DNA of 25,461 nucleotides, from positions 1 through 25,461 of the forward strand of contig JALQPE010000802.1 of NCBI GenBank assembly GCA_030407315.1. The letters run 5' to 3'. The notes under the pieces were generated by a model. The model had not been told where the DNA came from. It worked only from the letters and a program-made list of their open reading frames with translations, and searched no databases. Origin of the DNA: Asparagopsis taxiformis (lineage: Eukaryota; Rhodophyta; Florideophyceae; Bonnemaisoniales; Bonnemaisoniaceae). Of the stretch, positions 17,447-25,461 are shown piece by piece; the stretch's first letter is position 1; every line of letters starts with the position of its first letter. The position numbers were made by a program, and so were the translations under genes.

Positions 17447-18784
17447 CGAAAAATCAATTTGGTGGCCCAGCATCTCCTGTGCCGAAAATTCCCGCACTCA
17501 CTTCTGATATACGTCTAGACTTGTTTCCCACTTGTACGCATCAGGGAAGGCGTCACGGAAGGTTGACACTACGCTACTTGTGTACCGCGTCGTCTGAAAT
17601 AGCGAGTAGTGTTTGTTGTATAGTTGTGGAGTATGCGTCTAGTGGTTTGTAAAGCTTGCAGAACGGGATAGGGATGTGGGTGGCCCTATTTTATGAATAC
17701 ATGAGTACCAATATTCAGGGTTGACAAAGCGGAAAGGCATAGGCTCATACATGTTTGAGATTGCATAGTAGAGAAAATATTTTCATCGAAATTTACATGG
17801 AGCTGATGGAGGTTTTAAGGATGAGGTATGAGAGGAAGAAAATTCTTCTGTGGTATGAGGATGTGTTCTGTGGGGGGATGGAATCTTGGGATGGTACAGG
17901 GGGAGGTGGAAATGTACGGAGTGCGGGTTTAGAATGGATTGTGATTCGGAGAGGAGTGCCGACAAGCATATTATGGGGATTGGGAGACGCTGCGGGGTGT
18001 TGGGGTAGTGAGGGCGGAGGAGGTGTTTAGGTGGGACCGTAGGAGGGTGCGGTTGAAGGCCCCGAGAGGAGGGGTTTTTAGGAAAGTGAGGAGAAAGAAG
18101 GGGAGGGGGTGGCGTCTGTTCTGGCTGTGGTGAGTGGGGATGTGATGGAGAAGAAGGGGTTTATTGTATTTGGGGAGGGAGGGGAGTGGGAGGAAGGGTG
18201 CGAAGTGGGGGGTTGATATGTGTTTCAGAGCGGGGAGGTTTCTGGGGATACGGCGGGGGAGCCACCCCGCAGTGCGGGAGCGTGGGCCGGTGGTGGTGGT
18301 GTATACGGTATCGAAGATGCGGATGGCGTGGGGGCATGGAGCAGCTGAGGGAGGGAGGGGTGGAGCAGGTCGGGTACGGGATGGGGAGTGAGAGGTTTTG
18401 GAAGAGTAAGCTGCAGGGGAAGTTTGTGTAGAGGGCGAAGGAGAGGGGTTGAGGGTAGAGGAGAGAGGGTATTGAAGAACAATACGTTTCAAAGGTGATG
18501 GGGGAGAGCATGGTCGAGGAGATAGGGGGTGTTTTTGCCCTATTCTGAGGTAGTATGAGGACTGGTTATACGAAATCTGTACGGTAGAGCAGAAAAGTAG
18601 GTATGGAATGGAGGTGTGCACCGTGGAAGCGGGGATAGGTATCTGAAAATGCGTGCTAGAGTGGTATTGGGGTGTTTGAGGTACAGTACGGGGGAGGTGA
18701 GCACCAACAGGAAGGGGTGTGAGCGAGAGGATGAAAAATTAAAGACGAAATTGGAGTCGACCGACAAGGAAAAATAGAGTGGTC
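17447..18784. other. non-coding, strongly purine-skewed interval
   Basis: From about 17,755 to 18,750 the plus strand is dominated by G and A, with runs such as GGGGGGATGG and GGGAGGGAGGGG. The minus strand can be read as a long Pro/Ser/Thr-rich frame (17971-18621). Its composition follows directly from the skew, so I do not call a gene. The G runs could form G-quadruplexes on the plus strand. Confidence 0.5.
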
Positions 18785-19075
18785 GCCGTGATGGATGCGG
18801 ACATCCATGTCGAGCACGGCGGCAGAAATTTCTGGGGTCGAAATTTTTGAATTTCTGAACCGGCGCCCGTCCTAGGTGGACATAGACATGGCGGAAGTCC
18901 ATCCCGAGGGGGACATCCGTGGTACTAGAAACAATGAATGTCGCCCTAGTAATACTAGACGTACTAGACCGCATGGACGTCCGGTTCTAGGCGGACATCC
19001 AAAAATACTGGAGAACATGGACGTCCGCCTAGTAATACTAGGTGTACTAGAGGTTGTGGACGTCCGCGTCCATTT
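18785..19075. repeat. GGACGTCC/CTAG-rich repeat with an 83-bp tandem duplication
   Basis: CCTAGTAATACTAG occurs at 18945-18958 and 19028-19041. Each is followed by YGTACTAGA and then GGACGTCCG, giving an approximately 83-bp period. Upstream, GCGGACATCC and AGAAATTTCTGGGGTCG recall the 5' part of the hairpin repeat family (GGACGTCCGG...CCAGAAATTC). A distant relationship is possible. Confidence 0.6.
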
Positions 19076-19608
19076 CCGAGAACACAGACGTAAAGCGTGA
19101 AAAGGGATAATGCTGATACAGCGGGGTGGAGTGCCAAGGGCAAACGCTAGATCAGCGACGAACGGGTACCGGAAGCGTGCCAAGTGTAGTGCAATGCCAC
19201 TTGGCGAAGCGCTTACAGCTAGGTGTTTCACCTCCAATTTGGGCACTTTACCCAATTCTTTTATTTCGAAACTATTTTGAACTATCTATTCTAACAGCAG
19301 TGCAATCACTGAACACGTGGCACGTGACACCAATGATACACTGAAATATACACTACAGCTAACATTTTACACTGTATTTACAGTGTGCCAGCGCCGCCGG
19401 CGCACCCGTCACTTAGGGTTTTTCGACCACCCCACTGTATCAGTATTTAGCCTACCTATTGGACACCAACCACAAGGACATTTAGGGTTACAAGCCACAT
19501 GTAATTTATTATTTAACTAGAAGAGAATCGCCATGTCCTTTGATTGTAGAAGCTAGCCGGAAGCTCGGTGTTCAATCTACCCCCAGGGTGCGTTTTGCCT
19601 ACTGATTC
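19076..19608. other. interval without a recognisable gene
   Basis: A short hairpin (TGCCAAGTG...CACTTGGCG) lies near 19176-19208, and a CACTGTATTTACAGTG palindrome near 19371-19386. No frame looks coding. Confidence 0.4.
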
Positions 19609-19993
19609 AGTGTGCTTCTCCCTTGGCTATGGTGCTTGGCACTCTTCCGGCGTCCCTTTTCGCTGATTCAGCTTCTCAATGTCGGGACGCTGTATCAGCA
19701 TTGCCCCTACCACGCGTCACCGGTGGTGCGCGTGCCCCTCAATCAGGTGTCTTCGGCCGCCTGGTGCCCACCCGGAGGTATGGTTGCGAGCCACTCCCAA
19801 CTTGCGTTTCGCAGTCTCATTACACCTGCTTCGACTTTGGCTATAGTGTCTGGCCTGCTTCTGGAACCCATTCCCCGCTGTATCAGCTTTCTGTCCTGGC
19901 CGTCGTGCTGGTTCAGCAAATCCCCCCGCCGACCAATCGGACTTGGTTATTGATGTGCTCCCAACTATCGTTTTGCAGTCTCATGGAAGCCTG
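19609..19993 (+). repeat. GC-rich tandem repeat, left part (interrupted by the CACTA-like element)
   Basis: Units share GCTTC...TTGGCTATAGTG (starts near 19612 and 19827), TGTATCAGC and CTCCCAACT...CAGTCTCAT. The block with ACCACGCGTCACCGG and GGTGCGCGTGCCC near 19709 recurs at 24269. The sequence resumes at 24168 after the inserted element, so this and 24168-24782 were once continuous. Confidence 0.75.
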
Positions 19994-20007
19994 CACAGCA
20001 TGAGCAA
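19994..20007 (+). repeat. left terminal inverted repeat of the CACTA-like element
   Basis: CACAGCATGAGCAA, exactly complementary to 24154-24167, preceded by TG. Confidence 0.8.
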
Positions 20008-20035
20008 TTTTGAGAAAACCATTGATTTCACTGTT

Positions 20036-20400
20036 TGAACCAGTAGATTTCGATGGAATAGCCGGCCAGAGCAAAATTTAAAATTTTATTGGAAAAAAAC
20101 CACGCGACGTGGCTGGATACAGTAGAGAAATGGGATGGGAAAACCAGAGGAAAGCATGGTCAGGCCAGGCTGAAAGGCTGGTTCTGGTACTGTAGTTGGT
20201 ATGATTTTTTGATGGTTTTAGATTGCGCCCGTCCATTCGCTGACGGCCAGCGGGGTGGATAAAAACCATTGAAATTATTATTTTGGCTATGGAATGACGG
20301 AATGGCAAACCAGCGACGGATACAGTACGGAGGGTGGTTGAAACCAGTGCATGGACTAGTTTGGGAGGCTGGGTTCGCTGGTTCTGGTGGTTCCATTACA
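20036..20400 (+). repeat. left subterminal repeat region of the CACTA-like element
   Basis: Numerous short copies of CCAGC/GCTGG-type words (GACGTGGCTGG, AAACCAG, GGCTGGTT, AAACCAGCGACGG, GAAACCAGTG) lie among AT-rich sequence. The segment at 20088-20115 matches the reverse complement of about 24094-24120, and GGAATAGCCGGCCAGAGC matches the complement of 24133-24149 imperfectly. Such motifs are typical transposase-binding sites in CACTA elements. Confidence 0.6.
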
Positions 20401-20997
20401 GTAGGTGTAGTGTGGACATGGTGTAAATGAACTTACGCATGAGCAATGTCTTGGGGTGCGCTGCTTGTAGGCTAGGTGCATGTATGAAATTGTTTCTTGG
20501 AATATATTCTGGTGTTGCCATGAAGGAGGGAAATTTTCCTATGTTGAGGTAGGTTAGAAGGTAGAAAGCTAGGAAATAATTGATAGGTAGTACAGTATTG
20601 TAGTAGTACTGGAAGGGAGGTGAATTGGGCGGTGGGGTCGGAGTGAACACGGGAATTACAATGAAGAGTGGAGCGATTGACGTTGTACAGTAGGTCAGGA
20701 AATGGTTTTGCATCGCGGTCATAATCTGTATATATACAGATTGGCATTCCACTACTTCCACCGGGTATGCATACGGATCCGTACAAACGCAATTCTTCCA
20801 GTTACCAAGATAGATTTTGAACGGCCCATATGCCCGCTCGCATGCAACAGATCTCTTATAGGAGGATGGAGAAAGGTGCTAGAAGAAGGAAGGAGGTGAA
20901 AGCAGTAAAATGGGCACTTACTAAGTATGAAGGTGACAACAAACACAAAGTTTTACGGCAGGGTTTGAAGTAGCTAGCTCTAGGTATGGGGCAAGAC
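20401..20997. other. element interior without a supported gene
   Basis: The minus strand here is Pro/Tyr/Thr-rich in one frame (20396-20761), but this tracks base composition and nothing is recognised. A small CTGTATATATACAG palindrome lies near 20726-20739. Confidence 0.35.
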
Positions 20998-21785
20998 TCA
21001 CTTTACGAGGGATATTACAAGCTGTTCATCTTCGTAGAGAGGTTGCAAATCTTCTGTGGCGTTGCAGGAAGGATTGGGGTCCTCAGACGCCGGGGAGTGA
21101 AGGTCAGATTCATCAAATTTGATGGTCTCATATTCATGGGCAGATACGTTCCTCTTCTTCCGAATCAAACTGGAGAGTAGCTCGCCACCCGGGATGTAGT
21201 CGCGAATGTCGAGGCAGCCGTGATGTCCAACACATGGGAAGCCATCTTCTGCATAATCTTCTGCATTGAGCATTGTGCAGAAGAGGGACTTCAAACATAG
21301 AGCAATTTTGTAAGCGGCGAGAATACTTTGCGTGCTGTAACAGAGAATGTGACGTTGATTGCACTGAGTGAGACTGCTGAGAAGAATCATAGCGGTAGTG
21401 AGGAAGGAGAATTTTATCACCGCTTTTCTCTGCTTTGGGTACTGGGGGATGAGGAGACAGCATCTGTGTCTGTGACGGAAACAGTATAGGTGAGCTGAAC
21501 CATGAGCTCCTCACAGCCGAGTGTGAAAGCGTTGAAGATTTTGTCGTTTTCTTCATAAACTTTGTGTGCTTCGGCACTGTTTCCGTACGCTCTCGTTGTG
21601 GTCGGAATGGAATCGGGGGGACGAATGGGGAGCTCATTGCTTCCAGTCATGAACGAGCCATGATTTCTGCTCGCAGGATTTTCGAGGAGAGCGGCGCCGA
21701 AGTCTTGGTGGAGAAGAAAGAAGGACGATTTGAGGAGCTCCAGTTTCACAGTCTTCCGGAGTTGTTGAAGACTTTGTGAGTGCAC
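20998..21785 (-). other. possible 3' coding segments of the element's minus-strand gene
   Basis: Two minus-strand frames, 21417-21785 and 20998-21420, follow the 145-aa frame and overlap end to end. The first has a helical NAFTLGCEELMVQLTYTVSV segment. The second has hydrophobic TTAMILLSSLTQ and acidic EYETIKFDESDLHSPASEDP stretches. They may be exons or decayed pieces of the same gene. Evidence is limited to composition and collinearity. Confidence 0.25.
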
Positions 21786-22071
21786 GCAGCGCGGAAGTAG
21801 CGATTAGAACTGGTGCAGTGTCGGCGGGAGCGAGACCGGAATTTCTGAAAGTGGGGGACGAGAGTGAGGGAGCTTGAATGGATTCCATGTCGGAGTCGGT
21901 AGATAGTCTTTTCCGCTTTGAAGGGGGCACGAAGAGGTTGTCTTCGTCGGTAGGCATCGCGAGAGCAAATGCTTCGCGAAGAGCTTGAGCCGGGAGGCGC
22001 ACCCAGGCGGGCTTGTTCAGAGGCACAACAGTCGCGTTTCGAAGTGGATAGCTGCGGAGTTCTGTCGACAT
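21634..22071 (-). CDS. hypothetical reading frame inside the CACTA-like element (145 aa)
   Basis: Starting at the ATG at 22071 it reads MSTELRSYPLRNATVVPLNKPAWVRLP, then AQALREAFALAMPTDEDNLFVPPSKRKR. The latter ends in a classical basic nuclear-localisation-like cluster. The last third loses protein character. The overlapping frame 21417-21785 (ending KVYEENDKIFNAFTLGCEELMVQLTYTVSV) looks better there, so splicing or a frame break near 21700-21790 is likely. It could be cargo or the remains of a transposition protein. Function unknown. Confidence 0.35.
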   Translation of the reverse strand: MSTELRSYPLRNATVVPLNKPAWVRLPAQALREAFALAMPTDEDNLFVPPSKRKRLSTDSDMESIQAPSLSSPTFRNSGLAPADTAPVLIATSALRALTKSSTTPEDCETGAPQIVLLSSPPRLRRRSPRKSCEQKSWLVHDWKQ

Positions 22072-22146
22072 TTTAAGGTCATCTCTTCTCCAGGGTCTGC
22101 TAGTCCTGCCTTGCGCATGGTTGAATCCTTCCACCTAACGATATGG

Positions 22147-22716
22147 TCATTGGCGATCGACAAGAAGCAGAGCGACGATGGACCGCTGAAGTAGACGTGT
22201 TCTTCTTCCCGACAGGGCTGGTGATGAGGGACCGCTTGGACGTGTGGTGTCTGAAGGGGCGGAAGAGAATTGGGAGAAGGACAACGCGGCGAGGAGCAGA
22301 GCTGGACATGAATTGGAAGGTTGAGAAGGGTTTGTAGAGGAGTTTTCGAACGGAGTGCCAGTCCTCGCCAATTCCTTTATGGTGCAGTGAGCTACAAAGC
22401 GGGAGACGGTGGCTTTGTTGGTGAAATGCTGTTCACGACCTGGCAAGCAATGTGCATGTCGGGAACGCGGTCCCGGCATGAAACGCCACGCGTGTTGGTA
22501 ACCCTCTAGAATTGAAGCGAAATAGCGCAAAGCGGCCAATCCATCATGGATAGGAGCGAGAAACCGTTGAAGAAGTGCGGAGTACATCTCTTCTATTTCG
22601 CAGAGCAGGTCGTTGTTTTCGTTGGGAGGAGGCATGACGGAATGTATGGTGTGGAGAGGGGCAAAGAGCATAGGCGTCGCATCCAAAACGGGTGAGGCTG
22701 GAGGACTAGTAGACAT
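22147..22716 (-). CDS. hypothetical reading frame inside the CACTA-like element (190 aa)
   Basis: The ATG at 22716 opens MSTSPPASPVL, then a helical stretch CEIEEMYSALLQRFLAPIHDGLAALRYFASILEGYQHAWRFM. That stretch looks like real protein. The second half is low-complexity Ser/Pro/Arg. Two stop codons separate it from the next frame downstream on the same strand. It may be the first exon of a split gene, or a decayed cargo gene. No family is recognised. Confidence 0.35.
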   Translation of the reverse strand: MSTSPPASPVLDATPMLFAPLHTIHSVMPPPNENNDLLCEIEEMYSALLQRFLAPIHDGLAALRYFASILEGYQHAWRFMPGPRSRHAHCLPGREQHFTNKATVSRFVAHCTIKELARTGTPFENSSTNPSQPSNSCPALLLAALSFSQFSSAPSDTTRPSGPSSPALSGRRTRLLQRSIVALLLVDRQ

Positions 22717-22770
22717 GTTGTGGGTGACTATGGATGGACCGTTACAGCCCAAAGACTAGTTTGGCAAATA

Positions 22771-23165
22771 CTCAATCCGGCTTTGCTCGATTTCCAGATG
22801 AGTTTTGCTCGACTAATTCCGGTATGACAAATTTTCTGACCCCTGTAAATTTCACTCTAGTTTACGAATATGGTGGTTAATTACAATGTAATTAAGTAAT
22901 TGTAATTACATTTTTTGGAGCACACTAGATTCTCGAGACCGACTCGCTAGCGAATAACTACTTTCCGTAATTAGTACTTGAAATTGACACTCAATTGCAA
23001 TTACTTCAACTACAATGTAATTACCACCATATTTGGAAACTAAGTGAATTCCATGGGAGGGTCAAAAAATTTGTCTACTGGAATTGGTCGAGCAAAACTC
23101 AATCCGGCCTAGTCCCCCGTTTCCGGATTGAGTTTTTACTCGACCAATTCCGGTATGACAAATAG
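22771..23165. mobile_element. MITE-like element with approximately 120-bp inverted repeats, nested in the CACTA-like element
   Basis: The left arm (about 22795-22920) and right arm (about 22985-23107) are imperfect inverted copies. Both carry GAGTTTTGCTCGAC, AATTCCGGT/AGTA, GACAAATTTT, ATATGGTGGT and repeated TAATTACA words. ACTCAATCCGG is found just outside the left arm and again at the right end. A further partial direct copy of the arm start lies at 23123-23163, so ends are duplicated on both sides. There is no coding capacity. The superfamily is unclear. Confidence 0.65.
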
Positions 23166-23188
23166 GAAATAGGCTTTAGTTTTCTAAC

Positions 23189-23249
23189 AGCTCACAGTAC
23201 TAGTCATAGCAGTTTTTGTATACAATCTGCTATCTATGTACTGTGAGCT
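23189..23249. repeat. long interrupted hairpin
   Basis: AGCTCACAGTAC at 23189-23200 pairs with GTACTGTGAGCT at 23238-23249. Inside, ATAGCAG pairs with CTGCTAT around a short loop. Confidence 0.75.
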
Positions 23250-23250
23250 T

Positions 23251-23314
23251 AAAGTATTGATAGTACTTCCATTTCTACTCTATAGAGTAGAAATGGTAGT
23301 ACTATCAATACTTT
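23251..23314. repeat. 64-bp near-perfect palindrome
   Basis: Both halves match from AAAGTATTGATAGTACT outward to the centre CTCTATAGAG, with a single mismatched pair and no loop. It abuts the hairpin at 23189-23249. Confidence 0.85.
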
Positions 23315-23689
23315 AATTCAGCGCTCTTCAAGAATAAACTTGCAGTCTCCTTCCCTACCAGGAAGAAGATGTAATTCTGGTCGACATGCACCAATCTGTC
23401 ATTGTTCAGTTCTTATCTGTCCTACACTTCCCATCCTATAGATCCTATGATTAGAATAGTGGGCGTCTCCCACCCGCCGAAAGTCAGCGTCCCCCCTATC
23501 TATTTCATCCCGTCCGTTGGTAATTTCCCGTCCTTCCAGCCATTCACCACCTTCTTTGATAGTACTTTACCAGTCAAATCAGTACTACAATCCATCTATA
23601 CTGCTGGTTTGCAACCATTACACTGCAACAAAAATCCATAGAATATGATGGAAAAAACCTGTGTATACATTGGTAGAATCTACTTCAGA
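23315..23689. other. element interior without a supported gene
   Basis: Nothing coding or structured was recognised between the 64-bp palindrome and the right subterminal repeats. Confidence 0.4.
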
Positions 23690-24153
23690 CGATGGAATTA
23701 TTCCAGTCTTTCGACTGCTTCAAACCAGTGTCGGGTCTGTTGAAAACAGTGGGTAGGCTGGTTTCAACCCAGCTGATTGCTGGTTTCCAACCAGCACTCA
23801 CTGTGCAACAACCAGCCTACCTTCTGGTCATATTCCATCCCAAAACTGATATAATCCACTTCATTGGCTGGTCAAAATCCAGATCACCTCCTGAAATTAA
23901 CCAGCACCGTACGCTGGATCATAACCACTTCCGACCCACCACCGTGGCCTGTGCAAACCAGTACCCCCTGGCCAAACCATCCAACGACTGGTTTTCACCA
24001 GGCCACTCGTACTGTACAAGCACTGGATTTCACCAGCAAATTTACTAAATATTCGATGGGGCTTATCCAGAGGTTGGGGATCGTTTTAACCAGCGACGTG
24101 GCCTGGTTTTTTCACCACTGTACGAACAAATTCTGGCTGGAAAATAGCCACTT
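23690..24153 (-). repeat. right subterminal repeat region of the CACTA-like element
   Basis: At least a dozen CCAGY/RCTGG words occur in both orientations (GGCTGGTTTCAACCCAGC, GCTGGTTTCCAACCAGC, GACTGGTTTTCACCAGG, ACCAGCGACGTGGCCTGG). They mirror the left end. Several neighbouring pairs are themselves small inverted repeats. Confidence 0.6.
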
Positions 24154-24167
24154 TTGCTCATGCTGTG
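24154..24167 (-). repeat. right terminal inverted repeat of the CACTA-like element
   Basis: TTGCTCATGCTGTG on the plus strand, exactly complementary to 19994-20007 and followed by TG. Confidence 0.8.
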
Positions 24168-24782
24168 TGCTTCGTCTTTGGCTATAGCGCGGACCGCGCC
24201 GACACTGGTCTCAACTGATTCAGTCTGTGACTGGTTACTCTGTCTGGATCAGCTTCCCTTTCCCCGATACCACGCGTCCACCGGTGGTGCGCGTGCCCTT
24301 CGATCAGGTATCTTCGGGGCCTGGTGCCCGGCTCATTGAGCCACTGCTCCTCTCCCTCCGCTGTACCACGTATCGCTGTATGCATCACTGTACACAGCGC
24401 CCGCCCTATCCTATAGGGCTCCCCCTTCTTTCTCCTTTTTCCTTTTTGCTTCTTTACAGGGCACTCATCCCTTTTGTGCCTGGTGTCCTCCCTTCTGTCC
24501 CTATTAGGGTTGGTGAACCACCATCCTTTCGGTGCACCACCATGACTCACCATGTGACCACAGGATTCTAGACGTGATCGTCTGTGTGGCCTTACAACCC
24601 ACACTAAGGCAGGCGATTCGCCTTTGCTCTACCACACTCGACCCGAGCCTGACTACCGAGACAGGAGGGCTCGAACACCTCGCGGTGGCTCGCCGATTCG
24701 GCTTACAGCCAAGGCTGCCCGTTGTCGAATCGACCAAGCCATTGCCTACACCCAGCACTATAGCCAAGGGAGAAGCAGGCTG
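24168..24782 (+). repeat. GC-rich tandem repeat, right part, ending in an inverted copy of its own motif
   Basis: The interrupted repeat resumes at 24168 with TGCTTCGTCTTTGGCTATAG. It again contains the ACGCGTCCACCGG/GGTGCGCGTGCCC block at about 24269-24331. Near 24750-24782 the motif appears on the opposite strand: the reverse complement reads GCTTCTCCCTTGGCTATAG. The interval is thus bounded by inverted copies of about 30 bp. Confidence 0.65.
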
Positions 24783-25461
24783 TGGATGAGACGGCGAAAC
24801 GTGCGATCCTAGTTAGCCCGAGGGCTGTGTCGGGTGGATCGATCCTCGGAGCCCGGACACCTGTCTCCGAACCCGGTAGCGAATGGTAGAGCGGGGTCCG
24901 GGGAGGGCTGGATCTAACCTGCCGGAGGGATCTATCGGCCGTGGCCGTCCTCAACCCACTTAAGGGTTAACTAGGCACTTAGCGCGATGGATCCCCCGCG
25001 GTGAATTGTGGTCGCCTCCACGCGTGGGGCTGCCCACACAGCGGATTCTGCAACTGTGATACCGCCGGCGGCTGCGGTCGAGACCGATTGAGAAGCCCAC
25101 GGGCTTTGGCTCGGTTGACCGGCTGGGAAGTGCCGAACCGACAGCGCTCAGTCGGTAGCCTTGGTCCCGGTGGGCGGGAAGGCCACTCCCGGTCGCCTGG
25201 CAGCGTTAAAAGAAGCGGGAAGGTGGGTCCACTACCGTGGAGACGAAATGCCCTAGGGCAATTCCACGTGCACTACCGCCGGAGGATGTTCGCGGCGGGC
25301 AATTGGGGAAATGTGCGAGCGGTCCCCAATTGGAGATCGAAACGGAGCAGCGGGTATCCGGTAAGGGAACTGCCGCCGCCGTTTAGTTGTAAGTTAACGA
25401 ACACGGTCGAATGATTTGGAACCGAAACGATCTGCCTTTATTGTAGCTTAGTGGTCAGTCC
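24783..25461. other. GC-rich region dense in short hairpins, identity unknown
   Basis: Many short perfect inverted repeats follow one another. Examples are AACCC/GGGTT near 24953-24970, CGGTC/GACCG near 25076-25086, AAGCCC/GGGCTT near 25093-25107, GCCCTAGGGC near 25251 and CAATTGGGGA/TCCCCAATTG spanning about 25299-25335. No frame is protein-like. This is what a structured RNA would look like, for example the 5' untranslated region of a non-LTR retroelement continuing beyond the window, but no family was recognised. Confidence 0.4.

Larger units (their letters stand above)
19994..24167. mobile_element. complete CACTA-like (EnSpm-type) DNA element, 4.17 kb, apparently non-autonomous
   Basis: The ends are perfect 14-bp inverted repeats: CACAGCATGAGCAA at 19994-20007 and its complement at 24154-24167. 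TG dinucleotides flank them (19992-19993 and 24168-24169), as a 2-bp target duplication would. Joining the flanks recreates a unit of the surrounding tandem repeat, aligning with the intact unit at about 19791-19845. The insertion is therefore clean. Inside both ends are inverted subterminal repeats rich in CCAGC/GCTGG. No transposase is recognisable between the ends, so it would need one in trans. The CA-C(A/T) termini, short TSD and subterminal repeats fit CACTA-type elements. Superfamily assignment without a transposase is tentative. Confidence 0.75.

Noticed and set aside
17971..18621. 216-aa minus-strand frame
   Set aside because: Pro/Ser/Thr/Leu-rich sequence that follows from the pyrimidine-rich strand; no domain, motif or conserved-looking segment.
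24775..24805. Hammerhead ribozyme core (GGATGAG...CGAAAC), as in Penelope-like elements
   Set aside because: The CTGATGAG core is mutated and only about five bases separate the two motifs, too few for stem II.
19410..24970. Telomere-like TTTAGGG/TAGGGTT words near 19412, 19481, 24503 and 24961
   Set aside because: Isolated single copies, never in tandem; expected by chance.
25437..25461. Start of a tRNA gene (TAGCTTAGTGG matches an A box)
   Set aside because: Only the first 25 bases lie in the window, the acceptor arm would begin TTTATTG, and no T arm or anticodon can be seen.
24560..25461. Ribosomal RNA or spacer of an rDNA unit
   Set aside because: GC-rich and structured, but none of the universally conserved rRNA core sequences is present.

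Overview
The window is eukaryotic nuclear DNA dominated by transposable elements. The signs are a KDZ/Plavaka-family transposase, nested terminal-inverted-repeat elements, dispersed hairpin repeats, long low-coding stretches and proteins with nuclear-type basic and acidic linkers. I cannot name the species. Intron-poor genes at roughly even base composition would suit a repeat-rich alga (a red alga is my weak guess) or a fungus. No ribosomal RNA, tRNA, CRISPR or bacterial operon is convincing.

Layout. Bases 1-3033 (+) hold a Plavaka-like transposase, open at the left edge and broken by several frame changes. Facing it on the minus strand are two unrecognised proteins (3716-5395 and 3111-3716) whose stop and start codons overlap as TAATG. 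Then come an inverted copy of a hairpin repeat (5574-5831), a minus-strand gene for a fused DNA amino-methyltransferase and SET-domain protein (6048-9038, probable N-terminal piece 9035-9244) and a direct copy of the same repeat (9568-9774). After a glycine-rich-coding tandem repeat (10044-10308) lies a tandem array of the hairpin repeat (10803-11915). Next is a plus-strand ParB-like protein (12198/12247-14673), which runs into a 2-oxoglutarate/Fe(II) dioxygenase (about 14550-16151). A second direct tandem array of the hairpin repeat follows (16423-17446).

From 17.4 kb on there is little recognisable coding sequence. There is a purine-rich tract (17.75-18.75 kb), an 83-bp GGACGTCC/CTAG-rich duplication (18.9-19.07 kb) and a GC-rich repeat (19.6-19.99 kb and 24.17-24.8 kb). 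That repeat is interrupted by a complete 4.17-kb CACTA-like DNA element (19994-24167). The element has 14-bp terminal inverted repeats, a TG target duplication, inverted subterminal repeats, unrecognised minus-strand reading frames and a nested MITE with large palindromes. The last 0.9 kb is GC-rich and full of short hairpins.

Taken together, the central 5.6-17.4 kb looks like mobile or formerly mobile DNA carrying a chromatin-modification kit. One gene joins a DNA-base methyltransferase to a histone/protein methyltransferase. The other appears to join a ParB-type domain to an oxidative enzyme. Both are framed by the same hairpin repeat. That the genes cooperate, or belong to one element, is inference. 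Most gene breaks shift the frame in the same direction, as single-base deletions would, so assembly errors should be excluded before the broken genes are called dead.
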